DNA of 43,339 bases from Sulfurimonas sp. (lineage in GTDB: Bacteria; Campylobacterota; Campylobacteria; Campylobacterales; Sulfurimonadaceae), in assembly GCA_021648465.1 (NCBI GenBank), contig JAKISR010000015.1, forward strand, positions 1 through 43,339, given 5' to 3'. Positions 1 through 8,700 of the stretch are shown here, one piece after another (the first letter of the stretch is position 1; the number at the start of each line of letters is the position of its first letter). The notes below the pieces were generated by a model that made no database searches, was not told where the DNA came from, and saw only the letters and a program-made list of their open reading frames with translations. The position numbers were made by a program, and so were the translations under genes.

Positions 1-2
1 TT

Positions 3-47
3 ACTAAGGATGGAGTCAAAAAAATAATAAATGATTTTATAGCCTAA
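3..47 (+). CDS. C-terminal tail of an upstream gene (partial)
   Basis: An open frame enters from the window edge and reads TKDGVKKIINDFIA before a TAA at 45-47. The other two forward frames stop by position 27 and position 7. The lysine-rich amphipathic ending looks like the C-terminus of a real protein, but 14 residues are too few to name it. It could be chance. Confidence 0.3.
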   Translation, partial: TKDGVKKIINDFIA

Positions 48-185
48 TTTGGTGCTTCTGGATTCAAAAAAAGATGAGTTTCTTATAAGTTTAGAGGTGT
101 CGGCAAAGTTATGGAATTATTTGGGTTAAACTTAAAGATTGATATATTTGTTATAATCACATTAGTAAAGATATCAGGAAATATA

Positions 186-1418
186 ATGGAAAAATTTTTA
201 GAAGAAGCAAAAAGTGGAAGTAGAATATTATCAACTATTAGCGGTGCTGAAAAAAATAGAATTTTAAAAGAGATGGCAGCAGCTCTTAGAAGCAACGCAA
301 CAGTTTTACTTGAAGCAAATGCTATTGATATGTCAAAAGGGGAGAAAAGTAATCTTTCATCTTCACTTATGGATAGATTATTTTTAGATAAGAGTCGTAT
401 AGATGGTATGGCTGTAGCGATTGAAGAAATTGCGACACTTAAAGAGCCTGTTGGTCGTGTTCTTGATGGTTGGGTTACTGAAGATGATTTAAAGATTGAA
501 AAAGTATCTATTCCTATCGGAGTCATAGGTATTATTTATGAGTCTCGTCCAAATGTAACATCTGATACCGCGGCACTTTGTTTTAAAAGCGCAAATGTTT
601 GTGTTTTAAAGGGTGGTAAAGAAGCAGAACACTCAAACAAAGCTATAGCAGAAGTCCTAAAAGATGTACTTATTAAAAATGATTTACCATCATCTTTAAT
701 CTCTTTGATTCCTGATTCTTCAAGAGAAGGTGTAGCAAAACTTATAAAGATGGATAGGTATGTTGATTTGATTATTCCTCGTGGTGGAGCGGGGCTTATT
801 AAGTATGTAAGTGAAAATGCAACGGTAAGTGTGGTTAAACATGATAAAGGTCAGTGCCATACATATATAGATAAAGATGCAAAACTTGATAATGCAATTA
901 AAATAGCTATAAATGCAAAAGCTCAACGCCCTGGTGTTTGTAATGCAATGGAGACACTTTTGGTTGATAGAGCAATAGCTTCAAAAATACTTCTTGATTT
1001 AAAATCTGAATTTGATAAAGCAGGAACTGAATTAAAAGGTTGTTTGGAAACTCAAGCTATTATAGATGTAGCACATGCAAGTGATGAAGATTATGACACT
1101 GAGTATTTAGCAAATATATTAAACATAAAAGTTGTAGATGGGGTTGAAGGGGCTATTGAGCATGTTGTAAGATTTGGTTCAGGTCATTCTGAGGCTATAA
1201 TCACTGAGAATATTTCAGCAGCAGAGGATTTTTTAAATGCAATAGATGCTGCGGCTGTATATGTAAATGCTTCAACACGCTTTACAGACGGTGGAGCTTT
1301 TGGTTTTGGAGCAGAAGTTGGAATAAGTACAAATAAACTTCATGCAAGAGGTCCAATGGGAATAGAGGGGCTTACTACATATAAGTTTAAGATTTATGGA
1401 AGTGGACAAACTAGATAA
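186..1418 (+). CDS. proA: Glutamate-5-semialdehyde dehydrogenase (gamma-glutamyl phosphate reductase)
   Basis: Catalyses the second step of proline synthesis, the NADPH-dependent reduction of glutamyl-5-phosphate to glutamate-5-semialdehyde, in the cytosol. The 410 residues match the family length. The catalytic cysteine lies in RPGVCNAMET, and the C-terminal part keeps the GGAFGFGAEVGIST block. The frame runs open back to an ATG at 111, but the ATG at 186 gives the usual N-terminus (MEKFLEEAKSGSRIL) and has AGGAA just upstream, so I start there. proB is not in the window. Position 48-185 holds no other gene; a TATAAG-like -10 occurs near 84. Confidence 0.95.
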   Translation: MEKFLEEAKSGSRILSTISGAEKNRILKEMAAALRSNATVLLEANAIDMSKGEKSNLSSSLMDRLFLDKSRIDGMAVAIEEIATLKEPVGRVLDGWVTEDDLKIEKVSIPIGVIGIIYESRPNVTSDTAALCFKSANVCVLKGGKEAEHSNKAIAEVLKDVLIKNDLPSSLISLIPDSSREGVAKLIKMDRYVDLIIPRGGAGLIKYVSENATVSVVKHDKGQCHTYIDKDAKLDNAIKIAINAKAQRPGVCNAMETLLVDRAIASKILLDLKSEFDKAGTELKGCLETQAIIDVAHASDEDYDTEYLANILNIKVVDGVEGAIEHVVRFGSGHSEAIITENISAAEDFLNAIDAAAVYVNASTRFTDGGAFGFGAEVGISTNKLHARGPMGIEGLTTYKFKIYGSGQTR

Positions 1419-1428
1419 AAAGTGACAA

Positions 1429-1442
1429 TTGATACACATCAA
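1429..1442. promoter_or_regulatory. FNR/CRP-family binding site upstream of the DUF2249 operon
   Basis: The sequence TTGATACACATCAA is a perfect match to the FNR-type consensus TTGAT-N4-ATCAA. Its centre is at 1435.5. The TATAAT at 1465-1470 predicts transcription starting near 1477, which puts the box centre at -41.5, the standard position for a class II FNR-activated promoter. FNR, NNR and DNR proteins share this consensus, so the sensor could respond to low oxygen or to nitric oxide. Which regulator binds is inference. Confidence 0.75.
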
Positions 1443-1464
1443 CCACATAAATAAAAATCTTAAA

Positions 1465-1470
1465 TATAAT
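1465..1470 (+). promoter_or_regulatory. -10 box of the DUF2249 operon
   Basis: A perfect TATAAT ends 28 bases before the ATG at 1499, a fitting distance for a short leader. There is no -35 box, as is common in Campylobacterota; the FNR-type box occupies that position instead. Confidence 0.65.
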
Positions 1471-1498
1471 AACCTAAAAAAAAAGCAAAGGTTATTAT
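1466..1498. repeat. Inverted repeat over the -10 box and ribosome-binding site
   Basis: Perfect 10-bp arms, ATAATAACCT (1466-1475) and AGGTTATTAT (1489-1498), flank a 13-base A-rich loop. The left arm overlaps the -10 box. The right arm holds the AAAGG ribosome-binding site and ends right before the ATG. It may be an operator. If a transcript starts further upstream it could also fold and hide the ribosome-binding site. Confidence 0.55.
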
Positions 1499-1843
1499 AT
1501 GTCTTTAATTCCGAGTGAAGCATCAAAAATAGAAGTTGCTGGAGCAACAGTGGATTTTTTTAAATTAGAAGAAGATGGTCAAAGTATTTACTACTTTGAC
1601 ACTTCAAAATGTGGACCACCTGAACCAATGGTTAATGCTATGTGTGGACTAAAGCTTATCAAAGGTACAAATTCTAAACTTGTTATGATTAATCATAAAG
1701 CACCCGGTGGTCTTTTTTCAAGACTTGAAAGCAATATTTCATATAGTATAGAAGAGATAGATGATTTTGTTAAGGTAACATTTACATGTGATAATTCTGA
1801 GCCTAATAATTCTAACTTTGCTCAAAAGACTCAGAGAGTTTAA
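1499..1843 (+). CDS. DUF2249-domain protein
   Basis: A 114-residue soluble protein. Residues from about 30 to 95 fit the DUF2249 pattern (a TusA/SirA-like fold): a strand start followed by PPEPM, a helix, then a strand ending in NHKAPGGL. The N-terminal part is not typed. DUF2249 proteins often sit beside denitrification, hemerythrin and heme-copper-like genes, but their chemistry is not settled. AAAGG lies 7 bases before the start. The stop overlaps the next start by one base (TAATG), so the two are probably translationally coupled. First gene of a three-gene operon behind the FNR-type box. Confidence 0.75.
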   Translation: MSLIPSEASKIEVAGATVDFFKLEEDGQSIYYFDTSKCGPPEPMVNAMCGLKLIKGTNSKLVMINHKAPGGLFSRLESNISYSIEEIDDFVKVTFTCDNSEPNNSNFAQKTQRV

Positions 1844-3078
1844 TGTTTTCAGTCTCTCAAGATTTTGCACCCCCATTTAAACTTATCTCTCCATTTTTTA
1901 TTTTGGGGAGTTTATTTTATGTGTTTTCAGCTATGTTTTTATTTTCATTTTCTGTAGAAAACATAGCACTTTTAGATACAAAAGTATTAAGTTTTGTTCA
2001 TCTGTTTTTACTTGGGTTTATTATGATGAGTATATTTGGTTCTATGGCACAGTTAGTTCCCGTTGTTTTAGAGGTAGGGCATTTTGGAGTAGAACTTTTT
2101 TATGCCATTTGGCCACTTTTAGGAATAGGCACTGTACTGATGGTCATAGGATTTTTATCCTCACCAGCACTACTTCCTTATGGTGGGGTTGTTGTTTTAA
2201 TAGCAATGATGATTTTTGTAATGGAGATATTTTTAACTATAAAAAAAGTAAAAAAATTAAATAATGTAATGAGTAGCATACTTATTTCAAATACATTTTT
2301 ATTTTTTGGAATAATATTTGGATTAGTAATAGCTTTAGGTTATGCTGGAACTATAGAAGTAGATATAAGTAATTTATTAAAAAGTCATGTTTTCTTAGTT
2401 ATTTTTGGCTATATTGCTATAACTTTAATGGGGCTATCTCTTGTTTTATTACCAATGTTTGGTTTATCTCATGGATTTTCAAAAAAGCCATTAGAAATTG
2501 CTATGACAATAATGAGTATATCTGTTATATTGATAGTCCTTTCCTCATTTATTGATTTTGTAATATTAAGTTATTTGGGATATCTTTTAGCAATAGTATC
2601 TCTATGTGTATATTTTTACCTTGTTCAATCAATATATAAAACAAGAGCAAGAAAAGAAAATGATGTTTATGTGATGTCACTTTTTTTTGCATATGCTTCA
2701 ATGATAGTATCTTTGATTTTTGCTATTATATACCTATTTACTAATTTTGAACCATTGTTATTAAGTGCAGGATGGTTAATATTTTTTGGTCTTTTTGGCT
2801 TTGCTGTAACTGGTCATATATATAAAATAGTACCGTTTCTTGTATGGTTTGAAAGATTTTCTCCTCTTGTAGGAAAGCAAAAAGTTCCGATGCTTGCAGA
2901 TATGGTTCCTCCGAAAAGTTCTCAAGCTCAATTTATTTTTTGTGCTGTGGGTGTAGTAATTGTAGCTATCGCTATACTATTACAAAACGATACACTAATC
3001 AAAGCCGGTGCATCTTTTTTACTTGTAGGATCATTGGCATTTTTTAGAAGTGTTTTGTATATGATTAATTATAAATAA
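1843..3078 (+). CDS. Polytopic membrane protein, heme-copper oxidase subunit I / NnrS-like
   Basis: 411 residues with about 12 hydrophobic segments. Histidines sit where helices start: His53 (VHLFLLGF...LVPVV), His182 (HVFLVIFGY...LLPMF) and His325 (TGHIYKIVPFLVWFERF). The first two segments resemble each other (H, then a glycine-rich helix ending in L-P), suggesting internal duplication. This arrangement recalls b-type-heme proteins related to heme-copper oxidase subunit I and NnrS, which take part in nitric-oxide handling. I do not see the full ligand set of a terminal oxidase, so the heme binding and the NO role are inference. It lies between DUF2249 and DUF59 genes, a grouping I know from denitrifiers. 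Confidence 0.6.
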   Translation: MFSVSQDFAPPFKLISPFFILGSLFYVFSAMFLFSFSVENIALLDTKVLSFVHLFLLGFIMMSIFGSMAQLVPVVLEVGHFGVELFYAIWPLLGIGTVLMVIGFLSSPALLPYGGVVVLIAMMIFVMEIFLTIKKVKKLNNVMSSILISNTFLFFGIIFGLVIALGYAGTIEVDISNLLKSHVFLVIFGYIAITLMGLSLVLLPMFGLSHGFSKKPLEIAMTIMSISVILIVLSSFIDFVILSYLGYLLAIVSLCVYFYLVQSIYKTRARKENDVYVMSLFFAYASMIVSLIFAIIYLFTNFEPLLLSAGWLIFFGLFGFAVTGHIYKIVPFLVWFERFSPLVGKQKVPMLADMVPPKSSQAQFIFCAVGVVIVAIAILLQNDTLIKAGASFLLVGSLAFFRSVLYMINYK

Positions 3079-3091
3079 AAGGAATAAAAAA

Positions 3092-3394
3092 ATGTATAGT
3101 AAAGAAGAATTATTTTTAGCAATATCAAATGTAATAGATCCCGAAGTTGGTTTTAACCTTGTGGAGATGGGACTTATCTATGATGCTTCATGTGATGAAG
3201 ATGGGAATGCTCATGTTACTATGACACTATCAACAAAAGCATGTCCTATGCATCAACTAATTCAGCAATGGGTAAAAGAAGCTGTTGAGAAAATGGCCAA
3301 TATAAAAGAGGTTGAGATTGAGTTAGTGTGGGAGCCAGAGTGGAATGTAACAATGGCAAATGACAATGTTAAAAAAGCACTAGGTGGTGGGTGA
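3092..3394 (+). CDS. DUF59 / MIP18-family iron-sulfur protein assembly factor
   Basis: 100 residues covering one DUF59 domain: DPEVGFNLVEMGLIYD, then MTLSTKACPMHQLI with the conserved cysteine, then LVWEPEWN. Relatives (SufT, PaaD, MIP18) help mature or repair Fe-S proteins. It ends in GGG. It follows the membrane protein by 13 bases, with AAAGGAA as ribosome-binding site. In this context it may repair clusters damaged by nitric oxide or oxygen, which is inference. The gene converges on the receiver-domain gene with only 2 bases between them. Confidence 0.85.
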   Translation: MYSKEELFLAISNVIDPEVGFNLVEMGLIYDASCDEDGNAHVTMTLSTKACPMHQLIQQWVKEAVEKMANIKEVEIELVWEPEWNVTMANDNVKKALGGG

Positions 3395-3421
3395 GATTAA
3401 GAAGTTTTATACTTCTTAATC
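3395..3421. repeat. Hairpin at the junction of two convergent genes
   Basis: Perfect 11-bp arms, GATTAAGAAGT and ACTTCTTAATC, flank a 5-base loop directly after the DUF59 stop. Most of it encodes the last residues of the opposite gene. There is no T-run on either side, so it is not a classical intrinsic terminator, although it may block read-through or protect mRNA ends. Confidence 0.5.
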
Positions 3422-4434
3422 GCTTCACAAACACTATGTAAAGATCTTTTATAATTTTTTAAATCACTGATATACTCCAAATCAGTTGCAGAGCGAAGAC
3501 TTTCTTTTAATTTTAATGATATCTCATATAATTCATCAGCCCCAATATTTGCAGCAATACCAGAAATATCTAAAAGTAATTTATCCGCTACATCAGCATT
3601 AGTATGATTTAATTCATTTTGAAGTATATGTGCTGAATTAGAATATTTTGAGGTGAAATCATTTAATATCTCTAGGTAAAATTCTTTATCTCCTCCACAT
3701 ATATCCAAACCTTTTTTAGTATTTAACTCTTCTACTAAGTTATTTTGTGTTATAGGTTCTTTTTGAGACTCTTTACCAGTTGTATAGATATAAAGCATAT
3801 CAAATAAAGAACCCATTTTTAGTGGTTTTTCAATATGGCCTTCCATCCCTGAATCCAGCATAAGTTTTATATCATCTGATGCAGTATCACCACTAAGAGC
3901 AATAACAGGTATATGGTCGTAGTTTAAATTTTTTCTAATAAGTCTTGTAGCTTCAAAACCATCTACTATGGGCATATGTGCATCCATGAAAATGATAGAA
4001 AAATTACTGTCTTGTTCTAAAATATCTAAACATTCTTGACCATCATTTGCAATAGTGATATGTATATGAGAACCTGCTAAAAAACTTGTGATAACTTTTT
4101 GATTAATAAAATTGTCCTCAGCGATTAAAATTTTTATATTTTTAAATATTGCAAAATCATCTTTTTGAATTTTTTCATGTGGGATAATTTCTCTTTTTAT
4201 TCTATGAGTTTTTATGATTGGTTCTTCTTGAGATACCACTTCTTCTTTTTCTTCTTCTTTAAGTTCTAATGGTTCTTTAACTTGCTCGCTTACAGGGGAG
4301 GTCTCTTTTACTTTTTCTTCTGAAGTTATTATCTTTTTCTTCTTTGGCTTTTTAAATAAAAAGTAAAAAGATAAAAAGATAATTAAAATGATTCCTGCTA
4401 TTGATTCTATAAGGTATTGATTTATTGCTTCCAT
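3397..4434 (-). CDS. Membrane-anchored receiver protein with degenerate HPt domain
   Basis: 345 residues. An N-terminal membrane segment (about 10-27) is followed by a Lys/Glu-rich linker (28-95). A receiver domain follows (about 100-220), with acidic pocket AED (105-107), phospho-acceptor Asp151 in MDAHMP and Lys203 in EKPL. The C-terminal part (about 235-345) looks like an HPt four-helix bundle: LLLDISGIAANIGA aligns with the usual AHxLKGxAGNIGA. The phospho-accepting His is Leu288 and the helper Lys is Ser291, so this HPt cannot take phosphate in the normal way. There is no kinase domain and no kinase gene nearby. The receiver looks functional; the output is unknown. Confidence 0.75.
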   Translation of the reverse strand: MEAINQYLIESIAGIILIIFLSFYFLFKKPKKKKIITSEEKVKETSPVSEQVKEPLELKEEEKEEVVSQEEPIIKTHRIKREIIPHEKIQKDDFAIFKNIKILIAEDNFINQKVITSFLAGSHIHITIANDGQECLDILEQDSNFSIIFMDAHMPIVDGFEATRLIRKNLNYDHIPVIALSGDTASDDIKLMLDSGMEGHIEKPLKMGSLFDMLYIYTTGKESQKEPITQNNLVEELNTKKGLDICGGDKEFYLEILNDFTSKYSNSAHILQNELNHTNADVADKLLLDISGIAANIGADELYEISLKLKESLRSATDLEYISDLKNYKRSLHSVCEAIKKYKTS

Positions 4435-4492
4435 AAATTTTCTTTTTTTCTTTATAATACAGTAATAAAAATTAAACTTTACAAAGTTTATG

Positions 4493-4498
4493 TATAAT
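4493..4498 (+). promoter_or_regulatory. -10 box for rsmH
   Basis: TATAAT lies 36 bases before the rsmH ATG, in the gap between divergent genes. There is no clear -35 box. Confidence 0.5.
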
Positions 4499-4534
4499 AT
4501 TAAATAAGAGACTAAAAATACTATTAGGTTGTCA

Positions 4535-5458
4535 ATGCAAAATATTCCACATATTCCAGTATTATATAGAGAGGTTTTAAATATTTTTAGTGATGTAGAT
4601 AGTGGAATAATTATAGATTGTACACTAGGATATGGTGGACACTCATCTATGATACTTGAGGCAAATCCAAATATAAAACTAATTGCAATAGATCAAGATC
4701 AAATAGCGATAGAATTTTCGACTTCAAGATTACAAAAGTATGGTGATAGAGTTAGTATAAAAAAAGGTCGCTTCTCCTCTGTTATAAAAGATATAATAAG
4801 TGAGAATGACATAAGTGAAATAAAAGGTGTTTTAGCAGATATTGGTGTTTCATCACTTCAACTTGATAAAAAAGATAGAGGTTTTTCATATGAGAGTTAT
4901 AATCTTGATATGAGAATGAATAAAGATGCCCCACTTAGTGCTAAAGAAGTCGTAAATGAGTACTCAACAAAAGAGTTAGAAAAAATACTTTTTGAGTATG
5001 GCGAACTTAGAAACTATAAAAAAATCGCATCTTTTATTGTAAACAATCGTCCATTTAGTTCTGCAAAAGAGTTAAGTGAGGCTACTAAGCACTTACTTCC
5101 ACATGGGAAAAAAATTCATCCTGCAACGCTTCTGATGCAAGCTATTCGTATAGAAGTTAATGATGAATTGGGTGAACTTAAATCACTTCTTAATAATACA
5201 AAAGAAGCAAGATTCCCAAATGCTAAAATAGCAATAATCTCTTTTCACTCTTTAGAAGATAGAATAGTAAAACAAACATTTAGTGAGTGGAAGCAAAATT
5301 GTATATGTCCAAGTGAGGCTATGCGATGTACATGTACAAAAAATTATTCATTAGGAAAAGTTTTAACAAAAAAGCCTATAATGGCAAAAGATGATGAGCT
5401 TAAGCAAAACCCTAGAAGCAGAAGTGCTAAAATGAGAATTTTTGAAATGGATACATAA
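4535..5458 (+). CDS. rsmH: 16S rRNA m4C1402 methyltransferase RsmH
   Basis: Methylates N4 of C1402 in the ribosomal P site, using S-adenosylmethionine. Family motifs: DCTLGYGGHS (SAM binding, near residue 28), ADIGVSSLQLD, the RGFSY block, RIEVNDELGEL and ISFHSLEDRIVK. An in-frame TTG at 4529 directly touches the AGG ribosome-binding site, while the ATG at 4535 is 6 bases away, so I choose the ATG (307 residues). As in most bacteria, an ftsL-like gene follows it, but the rest of the division cluster is missing here. Confidence 0.95.
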   Translation: MQNIPHIPVLYREVLNIFSDVDSGIIIDCTLGYGGHSSMILEANPNIKLIAIDQDQIAIEFSTSRLQKYGDRVSIKKGRFSSVIKDIISENDISEIKGVLADIGVSSLQLDKKDRGFSYESYNLDMRMNKDAPLSAKEVVNEYSTKELEKILFEYGELRNYKKIASFIVNNRPFSSAKELSEATKHLLPHGKKIHPATLLMQAIRIEVNDELGELKSLLNNTKEARFPNAKIAIISFHSLEDRIVKQTFSEWKQNCICPSEAMRCTCTKNYSLGKVLTKKPIMAKDDELKQNPRSRSAKMRIFEMDT

Positions 5459-5461
5459 GTT

Positions 5462-5740
5462 ATGAATGATAAACTTGAATTATTAGATGAAGTTGAATCA
5501 GTTATAAATCCAAAAAAAAAGTTAGATATAAATCATCTTGTATATATTTTACTTAGTATGATGTTAGTTATTGCTATTGTATTTCCAAAAATTTATATTC
5601 AACAACAGATATATTTTACAAGTAGAGATATCTCTAAGTTAAAAAGTGAATATGACACACTTAAAGAGGAAAACAGAGTTATCAATAGCTCTGTTGAGTC
5701 AATTCGATATAAAAATCAGATACTTGATACACTTTTTTAA
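5462..5740 (+). CDS. ftsL: FtsL-like cell-division membrane protein
   Basis: 92 residues: a short cytoplasmic N-terminus, one membrane helix (about 25-46), then a periplasmic coiled coil (about 48-85) rich in Lys, Glu and Asn heptads. This is the FtsL/DivIC plan, in the standard place right after rsmH. FtsL links FtsQ/FtsB to the FtsW-FtsI septal synthase. Sequence conservation in this family is poor, so the call rests on topology and position. It begins 3 bases after the rsmH stop. Confidence 0.7.
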   Translation: MNDKLELLDEVESVINPKKKLDINHLVYILLSMMLVIAIVFPKIYIQQQIYFTSRDISKLKSEYDTLKEENRVINSSVESIRYKNQILDTLF

Positions 5741-5749
5741 AGAGAGATT

Positions 5750-8700
5750 ATGATTCGCCGTTTTTTAGAGTTTGCAATTGATAAACCATTATTAAATCAT
5801 ATTCTTTTAACATTTATTATCTCGTTGTCTGTTTTTGCATATTTAAATATTCCTAAAGAGATATTTCCACCTATGACGATGGATAAAGTAACTATCTCTG
5901 GTGGTTATGCAGGATCTTCTGCTGACATACTGGATAAGATGGTTGTTCAGAGTATAGAAGATGACCTTAAAAATATTGATGAACTAGATACCATAAAAAC
6001 AACCATTAAAAATGGTTCCTTCATGATACTAGTAGATATAAAACCAGGCTCTAACAATATGAGTATTCTTAGTGATGTTAAGGATATCATAAGTGGTGTA
6101 AAAAAAGATTTACCAGCAGATATGTCTGAACCAATAGCAAAAATTAATCTACATAATTTTCCACTTGTTTTAGTTGCTTTAGCAGGTGATAAGCCAAAAA
6201 AAGAGTTATTAGAGCGTGCAGAAGAATTAAAAAGTAAACTGAGTAATTTTAAACAATTAAGTGAGATAACTATTCGTGGAGATGCTGAGGATGAATTGGT
6301 TATAAAAATTAATGAGCAAAAACTTTTAGCTTTTGGTCTTGAACCAGCACTTGCTGTAGCATCACTAAAAAACATAAGTTCTATTTTTCCAATTGGAACT
6401 ATTAAAGAAAAAGGAGCACATCTTTATATCTCTACATATAATGGTGAAAAAACAAAAGAGAATATAGAGAGTACTATTATAAGTGTGGGAGATTCAAGAA
6501 TACGCATAGGTGATATTGCCGATGTTTCATTTGAGCTTAGTGATGAATCTGAACTTTCACACTATAATGGAGTAAGAAATATATCAATAAACATAACCAA
6601 ATCAAAGGATGGAAACTCTATAGAGTTGGTAAAACAGATAAGAAAACTTTTAAAAGAAAGCTCACTTGAACATCCAGAATTACAGTATGAAGTGTATACT
6701 GATACTTCTATTTGGATTAAAAATCGTCTAAATACAGTTTTCGCAAATATCTCTTTTGGACTTATGCTTGTGTTTATTGCGATGCTTATTTTTATAAATC
6801 GTGGTATAGCCATGGTTGTAGCTATTGGAATTCCTGTTAGTTTTATGATGGGACTTATAGTTACTGATTTTCTTGGAAATTCTCTTAATATGCTCTCTCT
6901 ACTAGGTGCTTTGATCGCTTTAGGGATGTTGGTTGATGAAGCGATAGTTGTATCTGAAAATATATACAGGCATTTGGAAAATGGGATGGAAAGAAGAGAA
7001 GCGGTTATAGTAGGGGCAAGTGAGATGTTTCCAGCAGTTTTAACTGCAACTCTAACAACAGTTTTTGCATTTTTACCAATGTTGCTTTTAACTGGAGAGA
7101 TGGGAATGTTTATAAAAATAATTCCTATAATGATAACAGTTTTACTTTTAGCCTCACTTTTTGAAGCGTTTTATTTTTTACCTCTACATGCACATGATTT
7201 TTTAAGAGTTTCACACAAAGAAAGTTTTACAAAAAAACTTTGGAAAAAGCTAGGTTCATGGCATTATAAAGCTCTACATTTTGTTTTTAAAGCAAAATGG
7301 TTATCTTTGATTATAATTGTAGTATCAATTCTATCTTTAACATTTATGTTTATTAAAAATTCTAAATTTCAACTTTTTCCTGATTTTGATAATACACAGA
7401 TTTATGTTTATGGAAAAGTAAATATAAATAATGAACTAGAAGATACTGAAGCTATCGTTACACTACTTGAAAAAGAGTTATTATTAAAAATAAAAAATGA
7501 TGAAGTATCATCTATTACATCTGTTATTGGCTTTAAGCTTGATGCTAAAAATGTTGCTGAAACAGGAGCAAATCTTTTTCAAATATTTATAGATTTGCAT
7601 GAAAGAGTTCCAAGTAATAGTTTTGAAAAGTATATAAGCCCTTACCTTTCCATAGAATATAATGCAGAAATATTAAAAAGAGAAAAATTAGCTAAAGAGA
7701 TAGCAGTTGATGTTGAGAGAGTTTTAAAGCCATTTAGAGAGCAAAAGAGTGTTGACGGGATTCTGTATGAAGAGTTGATAGTAAAAGTTCCAGGAGCTGG
7801 TGTAGTTGCTTCTGATATAGAGATAAGCTTAAACGGAGAAAATGAACAAAAAATAAGAAGAGGCATAAAAGAGCTTGAAGACTCACTTAGAGCTATAAAA
7901 GGTGTAAATAATATCTCAAATGATGCCACATTAGGTGAAAAAGAATTAAAGCTTCGTGTAAATGAGTATGGACAGCAATTGGGTTTTAATGAAGAACTTA
8001 TATCAAGAGAATTAAGATCATACTATCTAAAGGGTGAATATGCAAAGATGTTTAATGATAGTGGACTTGTACGCATAAAAATAGAGAGTTCTGTAAATGA
8101 AAAAATAGATTCTATAAATAATATCGAAGTTCAAATTCCAACAACAAATCAATATGTACTCTTAAATGATGTTTGTGATTTTATAATGATTCAAGGGTTT
8201 GTGGCACTTAAAAAAGAAGATGGAAATAGAATTCGCACCGTTGTAGCTTCGTTAGATAAAAATATTTTAACATCAGCAGAAGTGATGCAAAAACTCGAAC
8301 CAATATTTGAGAAACTTAAAAATGATGGTTATAATGTAGATATCAAAGGTGAAGAAAAAGAAAATAATAAAAATAAAAAAGAGATGATGCAATCAGGATT
8401 AATAGCAATTTTTTTAATATTTATCACTCTTGTTTGGCTTTTTGATTCTATAAAAAAATCATTAATTGTTCTAAGTACAACACCTCTTGTACTGTTGGGA
8501 GTTTTCTTTGGACATACAGTTATGGGGATAAATATGACTATGCCTGGACTTATAGGTATAGTTGGTCTCTTAGGAGTGGTCGTAAATGATGGACTTATAG
8601 TTGTTAATTTTTTAAAAAATGTTACTAATACAGAAGAGTTGATAAAACAAGCTCAAACAAGATTAAGACCTATCTTGCTTACATCACTTACAACTGTATT

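Noticed and set aside
111..185. N-terminal extension of ProA
   Set aside because: The extra 25 residues are unlike the family, and the ATG at 186 has its own ribosome-binding site.
83..526. Long open frame on the minus strand opposite proA
   Set aside because: It lies wholly inside proA, is Ser/Ile-rich without any family likeness, and proA carries all the motifs. The same holds for other long antisense frames, such as 5947-6375, 7642-7929, 13481-13876 and 19079-19510.
1843..3078. Terminal oxidase or NorB catalytic subunit
   Set aside because: Length is short of a catalytic subunit I, and the helix VI/VII and X histidine ligand pattern (HPEVY-like and HxH) is missing.
3395..3421. Hairpin read as a bidirectional terminator
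   Set aside because: No T-run follows on either strand, so I list it only as an inverted repeat.
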